This document shows, piece after piece, positions 18,188 to 30,326 of a stretch of 64,000 bases of DNA. The translations under genes were made by a program, and so were the position numbers. A model generated the notes under the pieces. That model made no database searches. It had not been told where the DNA came from and worked only from the letters and a program-made list of their open reading frames with translations. Every line of letters begins with the position of its first letter. Positions within the stretch are counted from its first letter, which is position 1. Source of the stretch: Mycobacterium sp. (GTDB taxonomy: Bacteria; Actinomycetota; Actinomycetes; Mycobacteriales; Mycobacteriaceae); NCBI GenBank assembly GCA_011620645.1, contig WOYS01000023.1, positions 22,629-86,628 of the forward strand, given 5' to 3'.

Positions 18188-18805
18188 ATGGCGACGTCGG
18201 GGAACGGCCTCGCTGGAGCGGGCGCTTTCACTCCAGCGAACTTCGACCAGGAACGTGCGGAAGCGGCGGTCCGCGAACTGCTGATCGCGGTCGGAGAGGA
18301 TCCCGACCGCCGCGGCCTGGCCGAAACCCCGGCGCGGGTGGCCAGGGCGTGTAAGGAGATCTTCGGTGGCCTGTACACCGATCCCGACACGGTGCTCAAC
18401 ACCACCTTCGACGAGCAGCACGACGAGTTGGTGCTGGTCAAGGGAATCCCGATGTACTCCACTTGTGAGCACCACCTGGTGTCGTTCCACGGGGTGGCCC
18501 ATGTCGGGTACATTCCCGGGCTGGATGGCCGGGTCACCGGCCTGTCGAAGATCGCCAGGCTTGTCGATCTCTACGCGAAACGCCCACAGGTCCAGGAGCG
18601 TTTGACCGCGCAGATTGCGGACGCGCTGATGCGCAAGCTCGACCCGCGCGGGGCGATCGTGATCGTCGAGGCCGAACACCTGTGCATGGCGATGCGCGGC
18701 GTGCGTAAGCCGGGCGCAGTCACCACCACCTCGGCGGTGCGCGGGCAGTTCAAGACCGACAAGGCATCACGGTCCGAGGCGCTGGAACTGATCCTCCGGA
18801 AGTGA
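18188..18805 (+). CDS. folE: GTP cyclohydrolase I
   Basis: A 205-residue enzyme for the first step of tetrahydrofolate synthesis, converting GTP to 7,8-dihydroneopterin triphosphate. Zinc-binding and catalytic landmarks are [11 protein letters not shown] near residue 93, [11 protein letters not shown], and [16 protein letters not shown] near residue 160. ATG 18188 is preferred because GGAG lies five bases upstream; a GTG at 18164 overlapping ftsH would add eight residues. The stop overlaps the folP start (GTGA), and folE-folP-folB-folK form a coupled operon as in M. tuberculosis. Confidence 0.96.
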   Translation: MATSGNGLAGAGAFTPANFDQERAEAAVRELLIAVGEDPDRRGLAETPARVARACKEIFGGLYTDPDTVLNTTFDEQHDELVLVKGIPMYSTCEHHLVSFHGVAHVGYIPGLDGRVTGLSKIARLVDLYAKRPQVQERLTAQIADALMRKLDPRGAIVIVEAEHLCMAMRGVRKPGAVTTTSAVRGQFKTDKASRSEALELILRK

Positions 18806-19623
18806 CCGTGCCGGTGGTGATGGGCGTCGTGAACGTCACCGAGGATTCATTTTCCGACGGTGGGCTGTTCCTGGACCGGGATCGCGCCGTCGAACAGGCA
18901 TTGACCCTGACGGCCGCCGGCGCGGCGGTCATCGACGTCGGCGGGGAATCCACGCGTCCAGGTGCGACCAGGGTCGACCCGCAGACCGAGAGCGCCCGGG
19001 TACTGCCCGTCGTCCGGGATCTCGCCGCGGCGGGTGTCACGGTCAGCATCGACACCATGCATTCCACGGTGGCCGCCGCCGCGCTGGACAACGGTGCCCG
19101 GATCGTCAACGATGTGTCGGGTGGGCGGGCCGACCCGAACATGGCCGCAGTGCTCGCCGAGGCGAAAGTGCCTTGGATCCTGATGCATTGGCGGTCCGTG
19201 CGAGCCGATGCCCCGCATGCGGTTCCGCCCTACGTCGATGTGATCGCCGAGGTGCGCGAGGAACTGCTGCGCAGCGTCGATGACGCGGTGGGTGCCGGAG
19301 TGGATCCGGCACAGGTGATCATCGATCCGGGCCTCGGTTTCGCCAAGACCGCACAACACAATTGGGAGCTGCTACGGGCATTGCGGATGTTCGTCGACAC
19401 CGGTTTCCCGGTGTTGGTCGGGGCGTCCCGGAAACGATTTCTCGGCACGCTGCTCGCCGGGCCCGACGGTGCGATGCGTCCGGCGGCCGGCCGGGAGACC
19501 GCGACCGCGGTGATCTCGGCGCTCGCCGGGCTCAACGGCGCCTGGGGCGTGCGCGTGCACGATGTGCGGGCATCGGTCGACGCACTCAAGGTTGTGCAGG
19601 CATGGACCAGCGGGGGAGAGTGA
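18802..19623 (+). CDS. folP: Dihydropteroate synthase
   Basis: A 273-residue TIM-barrel enzyme that condenses 6-hydroxymethyl-7,8-dihydropterin diphosphate with p-aminobenzoate; it is the sulfonamide target. Motifs are [14 protein letters not shown] at the N-terminus, [14 protein letters not shown] near residue 52, [16 protein letters not shown] near residue 173, and GASRKRFLG near residue 208. The start is GTG, sharing four bases with the folE stop. The very short N-terminus ([14 protein letters not shown]) is normal for mycobacterial FolP1. Confidence 0.96.
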   Translation: MTVPVVMGVVNVTEDSFSDGGLFLDRDRAVEQALTLTAAGAAVIDVGGESTRPGATRVDPQTESARVLPVVRDLAAAGVTVSIDTMHSTVAAAALDNGARIVNDVSGGRADPNMAAVLAEAKVPWILMHWRSVRADAPHAVPPYVDVIAEVREELLRSVDDAVGAGVDPAQVIIDPGLGFAKTAQHNWELLRALRMFVDTGFPVLVGASRKRFLGTLLAGPDGAMRPAAGRETATAVISALAGLNGAWGVRVHDVRASVDALKVVQAWTSGGE

Positions 19624-19625
19624 CG

Positions 19626-20009
19626 ATGGCTGATCGAATCGAACTGCGTGGCTTGACCGTTCGAGGTAACCACGGTGTCTTCGAGCACGAGCGCAGAGAC
19701 GGCCAGGACTTCATCATCGACGTGACGGTGTGGATCGACCTCGACACCGCGGCGGCCACAGACGATCTGGCCGACACCCTGGACTACGGCTCGCTGGCGG
19801 CGCGGGCGGCCCGGATCGTCGGCGGCCCGGCACGCAATCTGATCGAGACGGTGTCCGCCGAGATCGCCGACGACGTGATGACCGACCAGCGGGTGCATGC
19901 GGTGGAGGTCGTCGTGCACAAGCCCAGCGCGCCGATCCCGTTGACCTTCCACGACGTCGCGGTGGTGGCGCGCCGATCCCGGCGCGGGAGCAGGGGGCTG
20001 GCGCCGTGA
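19626..20009 (+). CDS. folB: Dihydroneopterin aldolase
   Basis: A 127-residue enzyme that converts 7,8-dihydroneopterin to 6-hydroxymethyl-7,8-dihydropterin and glycolaldehyde. The opening [21 protein letters not shown] is diagnostic, and the catalytic Glu/Lys region includes DTLDYGSLA near residue 55 and [11 protein letters not shown] near residue 97. It begins three bases after the folP stop and ends overlapping the folK GTG, so the two are translationally coupled. Confidence 0.96.
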   Translation: MADRIELRGLTVRGNHGVFEHERRDGQDFIIDVTVWIDLDTAAATDDLADTLDYGSLAARAARIVGGPARNLIETVSAEIADDVMTDQRVHAVEVVVHKPSAPIPLTFHDVAVVARRSRRGSRGLAP

Positions 20010-20536
20010 CCACCGCGGTGCTGTCGATCGGGTCGAATCTGGGCGATCGCCTGGCGCACCTGCAGTCGGTCGTGAGCGGGATGGCCGCCTTCGGGGGCCG
20101 CATCGTGTCGGTGTCGCCGGTCTACGAGACCGATGCCTGGGGCGGGGTCGACCAGGATGCGTTTCTCAATGCGGTGCTGATCACCGATGATCCGGCTTGT
20201 GACGGCTACGGCTGGCTGCGTCGGGGCCGGCAACTGGAAGGCGCGGCCGACCGGATACGGGAGGTGCGTTGGGGTCCACGGACTCTCGACGTCGACGTCA
20301 TCTGTTGTCATGACGGGACGACCGAATTGTGTTCCGAGGATGCCGAACTCAGGTTGCCGCACCCGTTCGCACACGAGCGCGCCTTCGTGCTGGTGCCCTG
20401 GCTGGCCGCCGACGCCGACGCTCGACTGTCCGGAAGGCCGGTGACGGAGATCCTGGATCAGCTGGATCCCGCCGAGCGCGCCGGAGTCCGCCGCACCGGC
20501 CTGACGCTGCACAGCGGGCCCGGGGACCAGTCCTGA
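20006..20536 (+). CDS. folK: 6-hydroxymethyl-7,8-dihydropterin pyrophosphokinase
   Basis: A 176-residue kinase that transfers pyrophosphate from ATP to hydroxymethyl-dihydropterin, giving the FolP substrate. It opens with the family motif [14 protein letters not shown], then [22 protein letters not shown], and the signature [12 protein letters not shown] near residue 91 with [15 protein letters not shown] near 118. The GTG start overlaps the folB stop by four bases, and the stop overlaps the next ATG by one base. Confidence 0.96.
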   Translation: MTTAVLSIGSNLGDRLAHLQSVVSGMAAFGGRIVSVSPVYETDAWGGVDQDAFLNAVLITDDPACDGYGWLRRGRQLEGAADRIREVRWGPRTLDVDVICCHDGTTELCSEDAELRLPHPFAHERAFVLVPWLAADADARLSGRPVTEILDQLDPAERAGVRRTGLTLHSGPGDQS

Positions 20537-21021
20537 TGGGGCCGACCCGTAACCGGGACCTGGCAGCTGCGGTGGGTGCCACCGCCGTCGTCTGCTATCT
20601 GCTGGTCATCTTCCTGTACCGGTGGTTTCCGCCGATCACGCTGTGGACCGGAGTGTCGCTGCTGGTGGTGGCTCTCGCCGAGGCGGGGTGGGGTCAGCTC
20701 GTGCGGTCGCGGATCGCCGAGGGCCAGATCGGCATCGGCGCCGGTCGGCTGCATCCGCTGGCGGTGGCCCGGTCGGTGGTGATCGCTAAGGCCTCGGCGT
20801 GGGTCGGCGCACTGGTACTGGGTTGGTGGATCGGAGTTCTCGGGTATCTGCTGCCGCGCCGGGGCACCATGCGGGTGGCGGGCGAGGACACTGCGGGCGC
20901 AGTGGTTGCGGCGTTGTGCGCGCTGGCGCTGCTCGCCGCCGCCCTGTGGCTGCAGCATTGCTGCAAGTCGCCGGAGGACCTCGAGGATGACCGCGAGCGG
21001 CTCAGTGGCGCACCCGAGTAG
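20536..21021 (+). CDS. DUF3180 membrane protein
   Basis: A 161-residue integral membrane protein with four hydrophobic segments: around residues 9-28, 34-50, 83-103 and 116-138. It matches the actinobacterial DUF3180 family found downstream of folK (Rv3605c in M. tuberculosis). The C-terminal tail is acidic and cytoplasmic by composition (SPEDLEDDRERLSG). The function is unknown; the constant position in the folate operon suggests membrane or folate-related linkage but proves nothing. Confidence 0.88.
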   Translation: MGPTRNRDLAAAVGATAVVCYLLVIFLYRWFPPITLWTGVSLLVVALAEAGWGQLVRSRIAEGQIGIGAGRLHPLAVARSVVIAKASAWVGALVLGWWIGVLGYLLPRRGTMRVAGEDTAGAVVAALCALALLAAALWLQHCCKSPEDLEDDRERLSGAPE

Positions 21022-21065
21022 CCGAATCGCCGTGCAGGTCGACACGCTATATGAGCTGTGACCGG

Positions 21066-21077
21066 TACAGTCGCCCC
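21066..21077 (+). promoter_or_regulatory. Leaderless -10 element of the 21078 gene
   Basis: TACAGT at 21066-21071 ends six bases before ATG 21078. An internal promoter here would separate the following genes from the folate operon. Confidence 0.5.
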
Positions 21078-22169
21078 ATGACCGATCCGTCCCGCGGCGT
21101 GCGCGTTCGACGCGTCAACCGCAGGCCGGGTTGGATTCTGCTGACAGCGTTGCTGGTGCTCGCCATCGTTGCCAGCACCGTGCTGGTCTTCACCAATCGG
21201 GTGGAACTTCTCAAGCTTGCCGTCGTGCTGGCGCTGTGGGCGGCGGTGGCCGCGGCTTTCGTGTCGTTCATCTATCGGCGGCAGAGCGATCTCGACCAGG
21301 CCAAAGTGCGCGATCTGAAATATGTCTACGACCTTCAGCTGGATCGCGAGATCTCCGCCCGCCGTGAGTACGAACTGGCGGTGGAAGCTCAACTGCGCCG
21401 CGAACTGTCGGCGGAACTGCGGGCCCAAGCGGCCAACGAGGTCGCTGCGCTACGGGCCGAGTTGGCCGCCCTGCGCACCAATCTGGGGATCTTGTTCGAT
21501 GCCGACCTGGACCAGCGCCCCGCGCTGGAAACCGATCGCCCCGCCGGCCGGGTGATCGCCAGCCGTATCGACACCCCGCCCCGTCCGGAGGCCGAACCGC
21601 GCACCGAGGAAAGCCCCATCATCGACGTGCCCGCCGAGCCGCAGTCGCCGGAATATCAGTGGGCGCAGCCGGAACCGTTGCGGGGAGCGCACCGCAGAGC
21701 ATCGGAGGTCGGCGAGCCGCCGGTGAAACTGCCCCCGCCGCCGCCTCCTCCCGGCGCTGCGCAGTGGATGCCCCAGCCGACCCCGGACCCCCAGCCGGTG
21801 GTCGGGGACGTGCCGGACCGCCGCGGCCGCCATTACAGCTCCGATACCGAGGTGCCCGCTCCATCGCGTCGCGCCCGGCACGCCGTTCCGGGCGAGGCCG
21901 GCGCAACCCCGCCGCGGCGCCGGCGGGCCAGCGGGCCCGATCCTGCCCAGGCCGATCCTGCCCAGGCCGCTCCTGCCCAGGCCGACCCTGTGCCGTCCGC
22001 ACCGAACCCTGCAGCCAGGCACCGGGGCCCGGAGGAAACACCGCGGCCTGCCGAGCAACCGGTTGAGGAGGGTGGTCAGCACGCTGGCGGTCAGCCGGTC
22101 TCCGAACTGCTCTCGCGCCTGCAGGCGGCACCCGACGACGGTGGCCGACGTCGCCGCCGCAAGGAGTGA
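21078..22169 (+). CDS. Membrane-anchored hypothetical protein with Pro/Ala-rich tail
   Basis: A 363-residue protein equivalent by position and layout to M. tuberculosis Rv3604c. Two membrane helices lie near residues 18-36 and 44-62. They are followed by a charged helical segment of about 100 residues (DLDQAKVRDLKYVYDLQLDREIS and onward) that looks like a coiled coil, and then a long disordered Pro/Arg-rich region. ATG 21078 was chosen for its promoter spacing. The tail contains three tandem copies of a five-residue unit (DPAQA, DPAQA, APAQA). The function is unknown; a membrane scaffold is possible. Confidence 0.85.
   Translation: MTDPSRGVRVRRVNRRPGWILLTALLVLAIVASTVLVFTNRVELLKLAVVLALWAAVAAAFVSFIYRRQSDLDQAKVRDLKYVYDLQLDREISARREYELAVEAQLRRELSAELRAQAANEVAALRAELAALRTNLGILFDADLDQRPALETDRPAGRVIASRIDTPPRPEAEPRTEESPIIDVPAEPQSPEYQWAQPEPLRGAHRRASEVGEPPVKLPPPPPPPGAAQWMPQPTPDPQPVVGDVPDRRGRHYSSDTEVPAPSRRARHAVPGEAGATPPRRRRASGPDPAQADPAQAAPAQADPVPSAPNPAARHRGPEETPRPAEQPVEEGGQHAGGQPVSELLSRLQAAPDDGGRRRRRKE
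21939..21990 (+). repeat. In-frame 15-bp tandem repeat, three copies
   Basis: GATCCTGCCCAGGCC at 21939-21953 and 21954-21968, then GCTCCTGCCCAGGCC at 21969-21983 and a partial copy. It encodes repeated xPAQA in a disordered tail, so the copy number may vary between strains. Confidence 0.9.
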
Positions 22170-22188
22170 GCTAGACTCACCCTGACCG

Positions 22189-22214
22189 TCCGGTACCCGC
22201 AGCGCGGGACCGGA
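22189..22214 (+). other. GC-rich hairpin between the 21078 and 22251 genes
   Basis: TCCGGTACCCGC (22189-22200) pairs with GCGGGACCGGA (22204-22214), apart from one bulged base, giving an 11-bp stem with a three-base loop. There is no U tract, so it could be a mycobacterial-type terminator, an attenuator or an mRNA stabiliser. Confidence 0.45.
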
Positions 22215-22250
22215 ACGAACATCACAGGAGAATTTGCGAGGTCGTCTGTC

Positions 22251-23174
22251 ATGGTCGACGGACTCCGCCCGGCCCGGCTCACTGTCGGCATCGTCTCTGC
22301 CGGCCGGGTGGGAACGGCACTCGGCGTGGCGCTGGAGCGCGCCGAGCATGTTGTGGTGGCCTGCAGCGCCATCTCCGCCAAATCCCTCGATCGCGCCGCC
22401 CGCAGGCTGCCCGATACCGCGGTCCTGCCGGTTCAAGAGGTCGCGGGCCAAGCGGAGCTGTTGTTACTCGCGGTGCCCGACGGCGAACTCGCCGCGCTGG
22501 TCTGCGGGCTGGCGACCACCGGCGCGGTGCGTTCCGGCACCATCGTCGTGCACACGTCGGGGCTTAACGGGATCGGTGTGCTCGAACCGTTGACGGCGCA
22601 GGGCTGCATCCCGCTGGCCATCCATCCGGCGATGACGTTCACCGGTTCCGATGAGGACATCGCCCGTCTGTCGGAAACCTGTTTCGGCGTCACCGCGCTC
22701 GATGAGATCGGCTACGCGATCGGGCAGGCGCTGGTGCTCGAGATCGGCGGCGAACCCTTCCGGGTGCGCGAGGATGCCCGCATGCTCTATCACTCGGCAC
22801 TGGCACATGCCAGCAATCACCTCGCCACCGTCGTCCTCGACGCGGTCGAGGCGTTGCGCTCCGCGCTGCGTGGTCAGGAACTGCTCGGTCAGGAACTCGT
22901 CGGCGACGCACCGGGCGGGCTGGCCGAACGCATCGTGGGCCCGCTGTCGCGAGCATCGCTGGAGAACGCATTGCAACGTGGACAGTCGGCGCTCACCGGA
23001 CCGGTCGCACGCGGTGACGCCGCGGCGGTGGGCGGCCATCTGCAGGCTCTTATCGCGACCGATCCTGAACTGGCACAAGCGTATCGATCCAACTCACTGC
23101 GCACTGCCCAGCGTGCGCACGCACCGAAGGACGTATTCGACGTGCTCTCTTCGCCCACTGCAGGTCAACCGTGA
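22251..23174 (+). CDS. Rossmann-like/DUF2520 protein upstream of panC
   Basis: A 307-residue protein. An N-terminal Rossmann fold has the glycine-rich motif [14 protein letters not shown] near residue 11, and the DUF2520 C-terminal helical domain follows from about residue 150 ([24 protein letters not shown]). It corresponds to Rv3603c. The fold and the position directly upstream of panC suggest an NAD(P)-dependent reductase connected with pantoate metabolism, but this is inference and no catalytic assignment can be made from the sequence. The stop overlaps panC by four bases (GTGA). An imperfect internal repeat ([10 protein letters not shown]) lies near residue 210. Confidence 0.88.
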   Translation: MVDGLRPARLTVGIVSAGRVGTALGVALERAEHVVVACSAISAKSLDRAARRLPDTAVLPVQEVAGQAELLLLAVPDGELAALVCGLATTGAVRSGTIVVHTSGLNGIGVLEPLTAQGCIPLAIHPAMTFTGSDEDIARLSETCFGVTALDEIGYAIGQALVLEIGGEPFRVREDARMLYHSALAHASNHLATVVLDAVEALRSALRGQELLGQELVGDAPGGLAERIVGPLSRASLENALQRGQSALTGPVARGDAAAVGGHLQALIATDPELAQAYRSNSLRTAQRAHAPKDVFDVLSSPTAGQP

Positions 23175-24106
23175 ATGACCGCAAACCGCCCGCCTTCGCG
23201 GCCGGTGAACTGAACGTCTACACCAGCCCTGCCGATATCGCGGACCTGACGAGAGCCCTGCGCGCCACCGGTCGGCAGGTCATGCTCGTCCCGACGATGG
23301 GTGCGCTGCACGAGGGCCACCTGACGCTCGTGCGCAACGCCCAACGGATTCCCGGTGCGGCCGTGGTGGTCTCGATCTTCGTCAACCCGCTGCAGTTCGG
23401 CGCCGGTGAGGATCTGGATGCCTACCCGCGTATGCTGGACGACGATCTGGCGGCACTGCGCGAAGAAGGTGTCCAGATCGCGTTCGCGCCTACCGCGACG
23501 GAGATGTACCCGGCCGGGCTGCGTACCAGCGTGCATGCCGGGCCGCTGGGTGCCGAGCTCGAAGGTGCTTCTCGGCCCACACATTTCGCCGGTGTGCTGA
23601 CCGTCGTCATGAAGCTGCTGCAGATCGTGCACCCGGATCGAGCGTTCTTCGGCGAGAAGGACTATCAGCAATTGGTGCTGATTCGTCAGATGGCCGACGA
23701 CCTCAACCTCGACGCCCGGATCGTCGGGGTGCCCATCGTGCGGGAGGCCGATGGCCTGGCCATGTCCTCACGCAACCGCTACCTCGGCGATGTCGAGCGC
23801 GAACAGGCCTGCGCGATACCGTCGGCACTGCTGGCCGGTATGTACGCCGCAGGCGAGGGTGCGGAAGCCGCACTGGACGCGGCCCGTGCCGTGCTCGACG
23901 AGGTTCCGGCGATCAGCGTGGACTATCTGGAGGTCCGTAACACCTGGCTGGGTCCGGCGCCGCAGACCGGGGCGGCCCGCCTGCTGCTGGCCGTGCGCCT
24001 CGGTGGCACCCGGCTACTGGACAACATTGCCATCGACATCGGCGTGCCCTCGAGTGCGGGTCCGGACGTCGCGTATGACGAACACGAATTGCCTTGGAGG
24101 AACTGA
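23171..24106 (+). CDS. panC: Pantothenate synthetase
   Basis: A 311-residue ligase that joins pantoate and beta-alanine using ATP to give pantothenate. The nucleotide-binding HIGH-type motif is in [15 protein letters not shown] near residue 38, [18 protein letters not shown] lies near 65, and the KMSKS-type region is [20 protein letters not shown] near 158. The start is GTG at 23171, overlapping the preceding stop. The stop overlaps the panD ATG by one base, so panC and panD, which supply the two halves of one reaction, are coupled. Confidence 0.96.
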   Translation: MNDRKPPAFAAGELNVYTSPADIADLTRALRATGRQVMLVPTMGALHEGHLTLVRNAQRIPGAAVVVSIFVNPLQFGAGEDLDAYPRMLDDDLAALREEGVQIAFAPTATEMYPAGLRTSVHAGPLGAELEGASRPTHFAGVLTVVMKLLQIVHPDRAFFGEKDYQQLVLIRQMADDLNLDARIVGVPIVREADGLAMSSRNRYLGDVEREQACAIPSALLAGMYAAGEGAEAALDAARAVLDEVPAISVDYLEVRNTWLGPAPQTGAARLLLAVRLGGTRLLDNIAIDIGVPSSAGPDVAYDEHELPWRN

Positions 24107-24534
24107 TGATACGAACGATGCTGAAGTCGAAGATTCACCGAGCCACCGTCACTCAGGCGAACCTGCACTATGTGGGTTCGGTGACCATCGACGCCGACCT
24201 GATGGACGCCGCCGATCTGCTGGAAGGTGAACAGGTCACCATCGTCGACATCGACAACGGCAACCGGCTGGTCACCTACGCGATCACCGGCGAACGCGGC
24301 AGCGGGGTGATCGGGATCAACGGCGCCGCTGCGCATCTGGTGCATCCCGGTGACCTGGTGATTCTCATCGCCTACGGCGCGATGGAGGACGCGCTGGCCC
24401 GCGAGTATCAGCCGCGGATCGTCTTCGTCGACGCGGACAACAACCAGATCGACCTCGGTGTGCACGGCCACGACCCCGCCTACGTGCCTGCCGACGTGTC
24501 CGGCCTGATATCGCCGCGCCGAATATGCTGCTAG
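24106..24534 (+). CDS. panD: Aspartate 1-decarboxylase
   Basis: A 142-residue pyruvoyl enzyme that makes beta-alanine from aspartate. The precursor self-cleaves at the Gly-Ser bond in HYVGSVTID (Ser at about residue 25) to generate the pyruvoyl group; the conserved [19 protein letters not shown] block lies near 72. The ATG at 24106 has a strong GGAGG ribosome binding site five bases upstream. An in-frame ATG at 24094 would overlap panC further and is less likely. The C-terminal extension beyond residue 120 is a normal mycobacterial feature. Confidence 0.96.
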   Translation: MIRTMLKSKIHRATVTQANLHYVGSVTIDADLMDAADLLEGEQVTIVDIDNGNRLVTYAITGERGSGVIGINGAAAHLVHPGDLVILIAYGAMEDALAREYQPRIVFVDADNNQIDLGVHGHDPAYVPADVSGLISPRRICC

Positions 24535-25328
24535 CGGTAGATGTCCGCAACACCCATACGATCGTCGGACTGATCTCCGGCGCCGCAGACCACGCGAAGG
24601 TTGTGCAGCACTGGCGGATCCGCACCGAATCCGAGGTCACCGCAGACGAATTGGCGCTCACCATCGATGGTCTGATCGGTGACGATGTCGAGCAACTGAC
24701 GGGTGCGGCCGCGCTGTCCACCGTGCCGTCGGTGCTGCACGAGATCAGGCTGATGCTGCAACAGTACTGGCCCTCGGTGCCCCACGTGCTCATCGAACCA
24801 GGGGTCCGCACCGGGATCCCGCTACTGGTGGACAATCCCAGGGAGATCGGCGCCGACCGGATCGTCAACTCTCTGGCCGCTTTTCACAAGTACAGCTCGC
24901 CGGCCATCGTGGTGGACCTCGGCTCCTCGATCTGTGTGGACGTGGTGTCGGCCAAGGGTGAGTTCCTCGGGGGGGCCATCGCCCCGGGTGTGCAGGTCTC
25001 TTCCGATGCCGCCGCGGCCAGATCCGCGGCGCTGCGCCGCGTCGAACTGACCCGCCCGCGGTCGGTGATCGGCAAGAACACCGTGGAATGCATGCAGGCC
25101 GGTGCGATCTTCGGATTCGCCTCCCTGGTCGACGGCTTGGTGGAACGCATTCGCGCCGACGTCGACGGATTCGGCGGCAGCGATGTCGCGGTGGTCGCCA
25201 CCGGCAACTCCGCCCCGCTGGTGCTGCCCGATCTGCGCACGGTCGGGCACTACGACCAGCACCTGACGCTGGAGGGGCTGCGCCTGGTGTTCGAGCGCAA
25301 CCGCGACAAGCAGCGCGGACGACGCTGA
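24525..25328 (+). CDS. coaX: Type III pantothenate kinase
   Basis: A 267-residue kinase of the acetate/sugar kinase/Hsp70 fold that phosphorylates pantothenate, the first step from pantothenate to CoA. It opens with the phosphate loop [31 protein letters not shown] lies near residue 105, and [27 protein letters not shown] near 125 includes the catalytic Asp region. It overlaps panD by ten bases. The coupled panC-panD-coaX order groups consecutive steps of one pathway. Confidence 0.95.
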   Translation: MLLAVDVRNTHTIVGLISGAADHAKVVQHWRIRTESEVTADELALTIDGLIGDDVEQLTGAAALSTVPSVLHEIRLMLQQYWPSVPHVLIEPGVRTGIPLLVDNPREIGADRIVNSLAAFHKYSSPAIVVDLGSSICVDVVSAKGEFLGGAIAPGVQVSSDAAAARSAALRRVELTRPRSVIGKNTVECMQAGAIFGFASLVDGLVERIRADVDGFGGSDVAVVATGNSAPLVLPDLRTVGHYDQHLTLEGLRLVFERNRDKQRGRR

Positions 25329-25329
25329 T

Positions 25330-25343
25330 TAAGCTGGCTTGTC
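25330..25343 (+). promoter_or_regulatory. Leaderless promoter element of lysS
   Basis: TAAGCT at 25330-25335 is followed by eight bases and GTG 25344. The 20 bases from TAAGCT through the second codon and a half match the cysS start region at 41206 in 18 positions. Confidence 0.55.
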
Positions 25344-26873
25344 GTGACTTGTCCTGTGCCGTCCGAATCCACCCCGTCCCAGCCCGAGGACGACACCCCG
25401 GAGCAGTACCGGATCCGTCAGGCCAAACGTGAGCGCCTGCTCGCCGAAGGGCGTGACCCCTATCCGGTACAGGTGGCACGCACCCATTCGCTGGCCGAAC
25501 TGCGGGCGGTCTACCCGGACCTGCCGGTGGACACCCAGACCGGAGACACCGTCGGCGTCGCGGCCAGGGTGGTGTTCGCGCGTAACTCCGGAAAGCTGTG
25601 TTTTGCCACCCTGCAGGATGGCGACGGCACCCAGTTGCAGCTGATGATCAGCCTCGCCGAGGTGGGCCAGGAATCGCTGGATGCCTGGAAGACCGATGTC
25701 GACCTCGGCGATATCGTCTTCGCGCACGGACAGGTCATCAGCTCCCGTCGCGGCGAATTATCTGTGCTGGCCGATTCCTGGCAAATAGTCTCCAAGGCTT
25801 TGCGGCCACTTCCGGTGGCTCACAAGGAGATGAGCGAAGAGTCGCGGGTGCGGCAGCGCTATGTCGACCTGATCGTCCGCCCGGAGGCGCGCACCATCGC
25901 CAGGCAGCGCATCGCCGTGGTGCGGGCGGTGCGTTCGGCGCTGGAACGGCGCGGTTTCCTCGAGGTCGAGACCCCGATGCTGCAGACGTTGGCCGGCGGT
26001 GCCGCGGCCAGGCCGTTCATCACCCACTCGAACGCCCTCGATGCCGACCTCTATCTGCGGATCGCCCCGGAGTTGTTCCTCAAGCGTTGCCTTGTCGGCG
26101 GTTTCGAGAAGGTCTTCGAGCTGAATCGGAACTTTCGAAACGAGGGTGCGGATTCCACACATTCTCCGGAATTCGCGATGCTGGAGACGTATCAGGCGTA
26201 TGGCACATATGACGATTCCGCCATCGTCACCCGCGAACTGATTCAGGAAGTGGCAGACGAAGCGCTGGGAACCCGTGCGGTGCTGCTGCCCGACGGCAGT
26301 ACGTATGACTTGGACGGCGAATGGCCGACGCTGGAAATGTATCCGTCGTTGTCGGCCGCACTCGGTGAAGAGATCACACCGGACACCAGACTGGAACATC
26401 TCTTGTCCATCGCGGAACGTCTTGACGTAGAGATTCCCACGGATCGCGGTTATGGGCACGGGAAATTGGTCGAGGAACTGTGGGAGCATACCGTCGGCGA
26501 AACGTTGTGGGCGCCGACCTTTGTTCGCGACTTCCCGGTGGAGACGAGCCCGCTGACACGCGCTCATCGCAGCATTCCCGGTGTCACCGAAAAGTGGGAT
26601 CTTTACGTCCGTAAATTTGAGTTGGCGACCGGTTACTCCGAGCTGATCGATCCCGTCATTCAGCGCGAGCGTTTCCAGGCGCAGGCGCTGGCCGCCGCCG
26701 CGGGTGATGACGAGGCAATGCGCCTCGACGAGGATTTTCTCGCCGCTTTGGAGTATGCGATGCCGCCGACGACGGGTACCGGAATGGGAATTGACCGTCT
26801 GTTGATGGCCTTGACGGGCCTGACGATTAGAGAGACGGTTTTGTTCCCGATTGTGCGTAGACACTCGAACTGA
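25344..26873 (+). CDS. lysS: Lysyl-tRNA synthetase, class II
   Basis: A 509-residue class II aminoacyl-tRNA synthetase. An N-terminal OB-fold anticodon domain ([21 protein letters not shown] near 73) is followed by motif 1 ([12 protein letters not shown] near 202), motif 2 ([18 protein letters not shown] near 263) and motif 3 ([15 protein letters not shown] near 480). It starts at GTG with a leaderless -10. From about position 26120 onward the third-codon positions become markedly richer in A and T (codons such as TAT, ACA, GAA, TTG), whereas the first half is strongly GC-biased. The downstream neighbour is lsr2, as in other mycobacteria. Confidence 0.97.
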   Translation: MTCPVPSESTPSQPEDDTPEQYRIRQAKRERLLAEGRDPYPVQVARTHSLAELRAVYPDLPVDTQTGDTVGVAARVVFARNSGKLCFATLQDGDGTQLQLMISLAEVGQESLDAWKTDVDLGDIVFAHGQVISSRRGELSVLADSWQIVSKALRPLPVAHKEMSEESRVRQRYVDLIVRPEARTIARQRIAVVRAVRSALERRGFLEVETPMLQTLAGGAAARPFITHSNALDADLYLRIAPELFLKRCLVGGFEKVFELNRNFRNEGADSTHSPEFAMLETYQAYGTYDDSAIVTRELIQEVADEALGTRAVLLPDGSTYDLDGEWPTLEMYPSLSAALGEEITPDTRLEHLLSIAERLDVEIPTDRGYGHGKLVEELWEHTVGETLWAPTFVRDFPVETSPLTRAHRSIPGVTEKWDLYVRKFELATGYSELIDPVIQRERFQAQALAAAAGDDEAMRLDEDFLAALEYAMPPTTGTGMGIDRLLMALTGLTIRETVLFPIVRRHSN

Positions 26874-26895
26874 CCGCATAACGCGAGTGGTTGTT

Positions 26896-26910
26896 GAATG
26901 AATTCCATTC
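26896..26910. promoter_or_regulatory. AT-rich inverted repeat upstream of lsr2
   Basis: GAATG-AATTC-CATTC at 26896-26910 is a five-base arm dyad in the AT-richer region before lsr2. Lsr2 binds AT-rich DNA, so self-binding here is a reasonable guess, not a demonstration. Confidence 0.35.
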
Positions 26911-26982
26911 GTATGCAAACATTGCGGCAGGGGTTCGCGGGTGGAATCTACGAGTGGGCCACAGAAGGGTCGTGTGAGCTAT

Positions 26983-27324
26983 ATGGTGAAGAAAGTTACC
27001 ATCACGCTGGTTGACGATTTCGACGGCGAGGCGCCGGCAGATGAGACCGTCGAATTCGCACTGGACGGTGTGAGCTATGCGATCGATCTTTCTTCGAAGA
27101 ACGCCACCAAGTTGCGTGGCGACCTGAAGCAGTGGGTCGAGGCCGGCCGTCGCGTGGGTGGCCGCCGCCGCGGACGCTCGGCCGGATCGGGCCGCGGGCG
27201 CGCGGCGATCGATCGGGAACAGAGCGCGGCCATCCGGGAATGGGCCCGCCGAAACGGCCACAACGTGTCGACCCGCGGGCGCATTTCGGCCGACGTCATC
27301 GACGCTTACCACGCCGCGACGTAG
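26983..27324 (+). CDS. lsr2: Nucleoid-associated xenogeneic silencer Lsr2
   Basis: A 113-residue H-NS-like DNA-binding protein that bridges AT-rich DNA and silences acquired genes. The N-terminal dimerisation domain starts [16 protein letters not shown], where other mycobacteria have [15 protein letters not shown]. The C-terminal AT-hook-like domain contains an RGR minor-groove motif ([18 protein letters not shown] near residue 95) and an [12 protein letters not shown] helix. A Gly/Arg/Ser-rich linker lies around residues 58-74. ATG 26983 matches the family start; an upstream in-frame start at 26941 is not conserved. Confidence 0.97.
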   Translation: MVKKVTITLVDDFDGEAPADETVEFALDGVSYAIDLSSKNATKLRGDLKQWVEAGRRVGGRRRGRSAGSGRGRAAIDREQSAAIREWARRNGHNVSTRGRISADVIDAYHAAT

Positions 27325-27614
27325 AATCTCCACCTCGGGATTCGACCACCGCAAAAGATCCTCCGGTAGCCGATTCGCCTCCCGGGAGATTCGGACCCGC
27401 ACATAACTTCGCTGACGGCGAACTCATCTCGGCGTTTTCGGGGCAACGTTTCGCTGTACGTGCGCGTTGTGGGTGTAACGGTGCCACGGTGCCCCGACAC
27501 CTACCGGGGCACGCCTGTCCCTTGAACCACTACAGTGGATGGCAGGTGCGGTGCCTGTGCAGATCCTGTACAGCGCACGTGGCCGCCCTAAGTGAGGAAG
27601 AGCAGGTAAAAGCG
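27325..27614 (+). other. Intergenic leader between lsr2 and clpC1 with a hairpin
   Basis: These 290 bases hold no credible gene. A hairpin GTGCCCCG (27489-27496), loop of eight bases, CGGGGCAC (27505-27512) is visible. Without a T tract it is more likely part of the clpC1 5' leader than a strong terminator. I looked for a ClgR-type operator, which controls clpC in other actinobacteria, and saw no convincing match. Confidence 0.4.
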
Positions 27615-30140
<2,526 letters not shown>

Positions 30141-30152
30141 CAGCATGCGACG

Positions 30153-30186
30153 AAGCCCCCGGCCGGAGTATCCGGCCGGGGGCTTT
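30153..30186 (+). terminator. Intrinsic terminator after clpC1
   Basis: A perfect 15-bp stem, AAGCCCCCGGCCGGA (30153-30167), loop GTA, then its exact complement at 30171-30185, ending in CTTT. It separates clpC1 from the cobalamin riboswitch that starts only a few bases later. Confidence 0.9.
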
Positions 30187-30191
30187 GCCGT

Positions 30192-30300
30192 AGCATCCGA
30201 GCTGCTCTCGATTGGCATTGGAATCTGGTGTAATTCCAGAACGGTCGCGCCACTGTGAAAGTCGGACCCAACGCCCGTCACCCCCCCTTTTTCGACTTGG
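30192..30300 (+). ncRNA. Cobalamin riboswitch
   Basis: The leader contains the conserved B12-aptamer core: GGAATCTGGTGTAATTCC (30211-30228) followed by CGCGCCACTGTGA (30246-30258, the B12 box region), then AAGTCGGACCC and ACGCCCGTCA, in the canonical order and spacing. It lies directly upstream of cbtB-cbtA, genes typically controlled by this riboswitch. When adenosylcobalamin is abundant, expression of the cobalt transporter should fall. The outer boundaries are approximate. Confidence 0.88.
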
Positions 30301-30326
30301 GACGCGAACTCCCGAAAGGACCGGAT

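Noticed and set aside
15871..18537. Very long minus-strand open frame opposite ftsH and folE (888 codons)
   Set aside because: Composition is a mirror of GC-rich codons; the plus strand carries clear FtsH and FolE motifs.
22872..22901. Imperfect 15-bp repeat in the DUF2520 gene ([11 protein letters not shown])
   Set aside because: It lies inside a coding region, has mismatches, and is explained by helical protein sequence; not counted with the tandem duplications.
27420..27520. Possible ClgR operator before clpC1
   Set aside because: TTTCGCTG is present, but the second half-site and spacing do not match the known palindrome.
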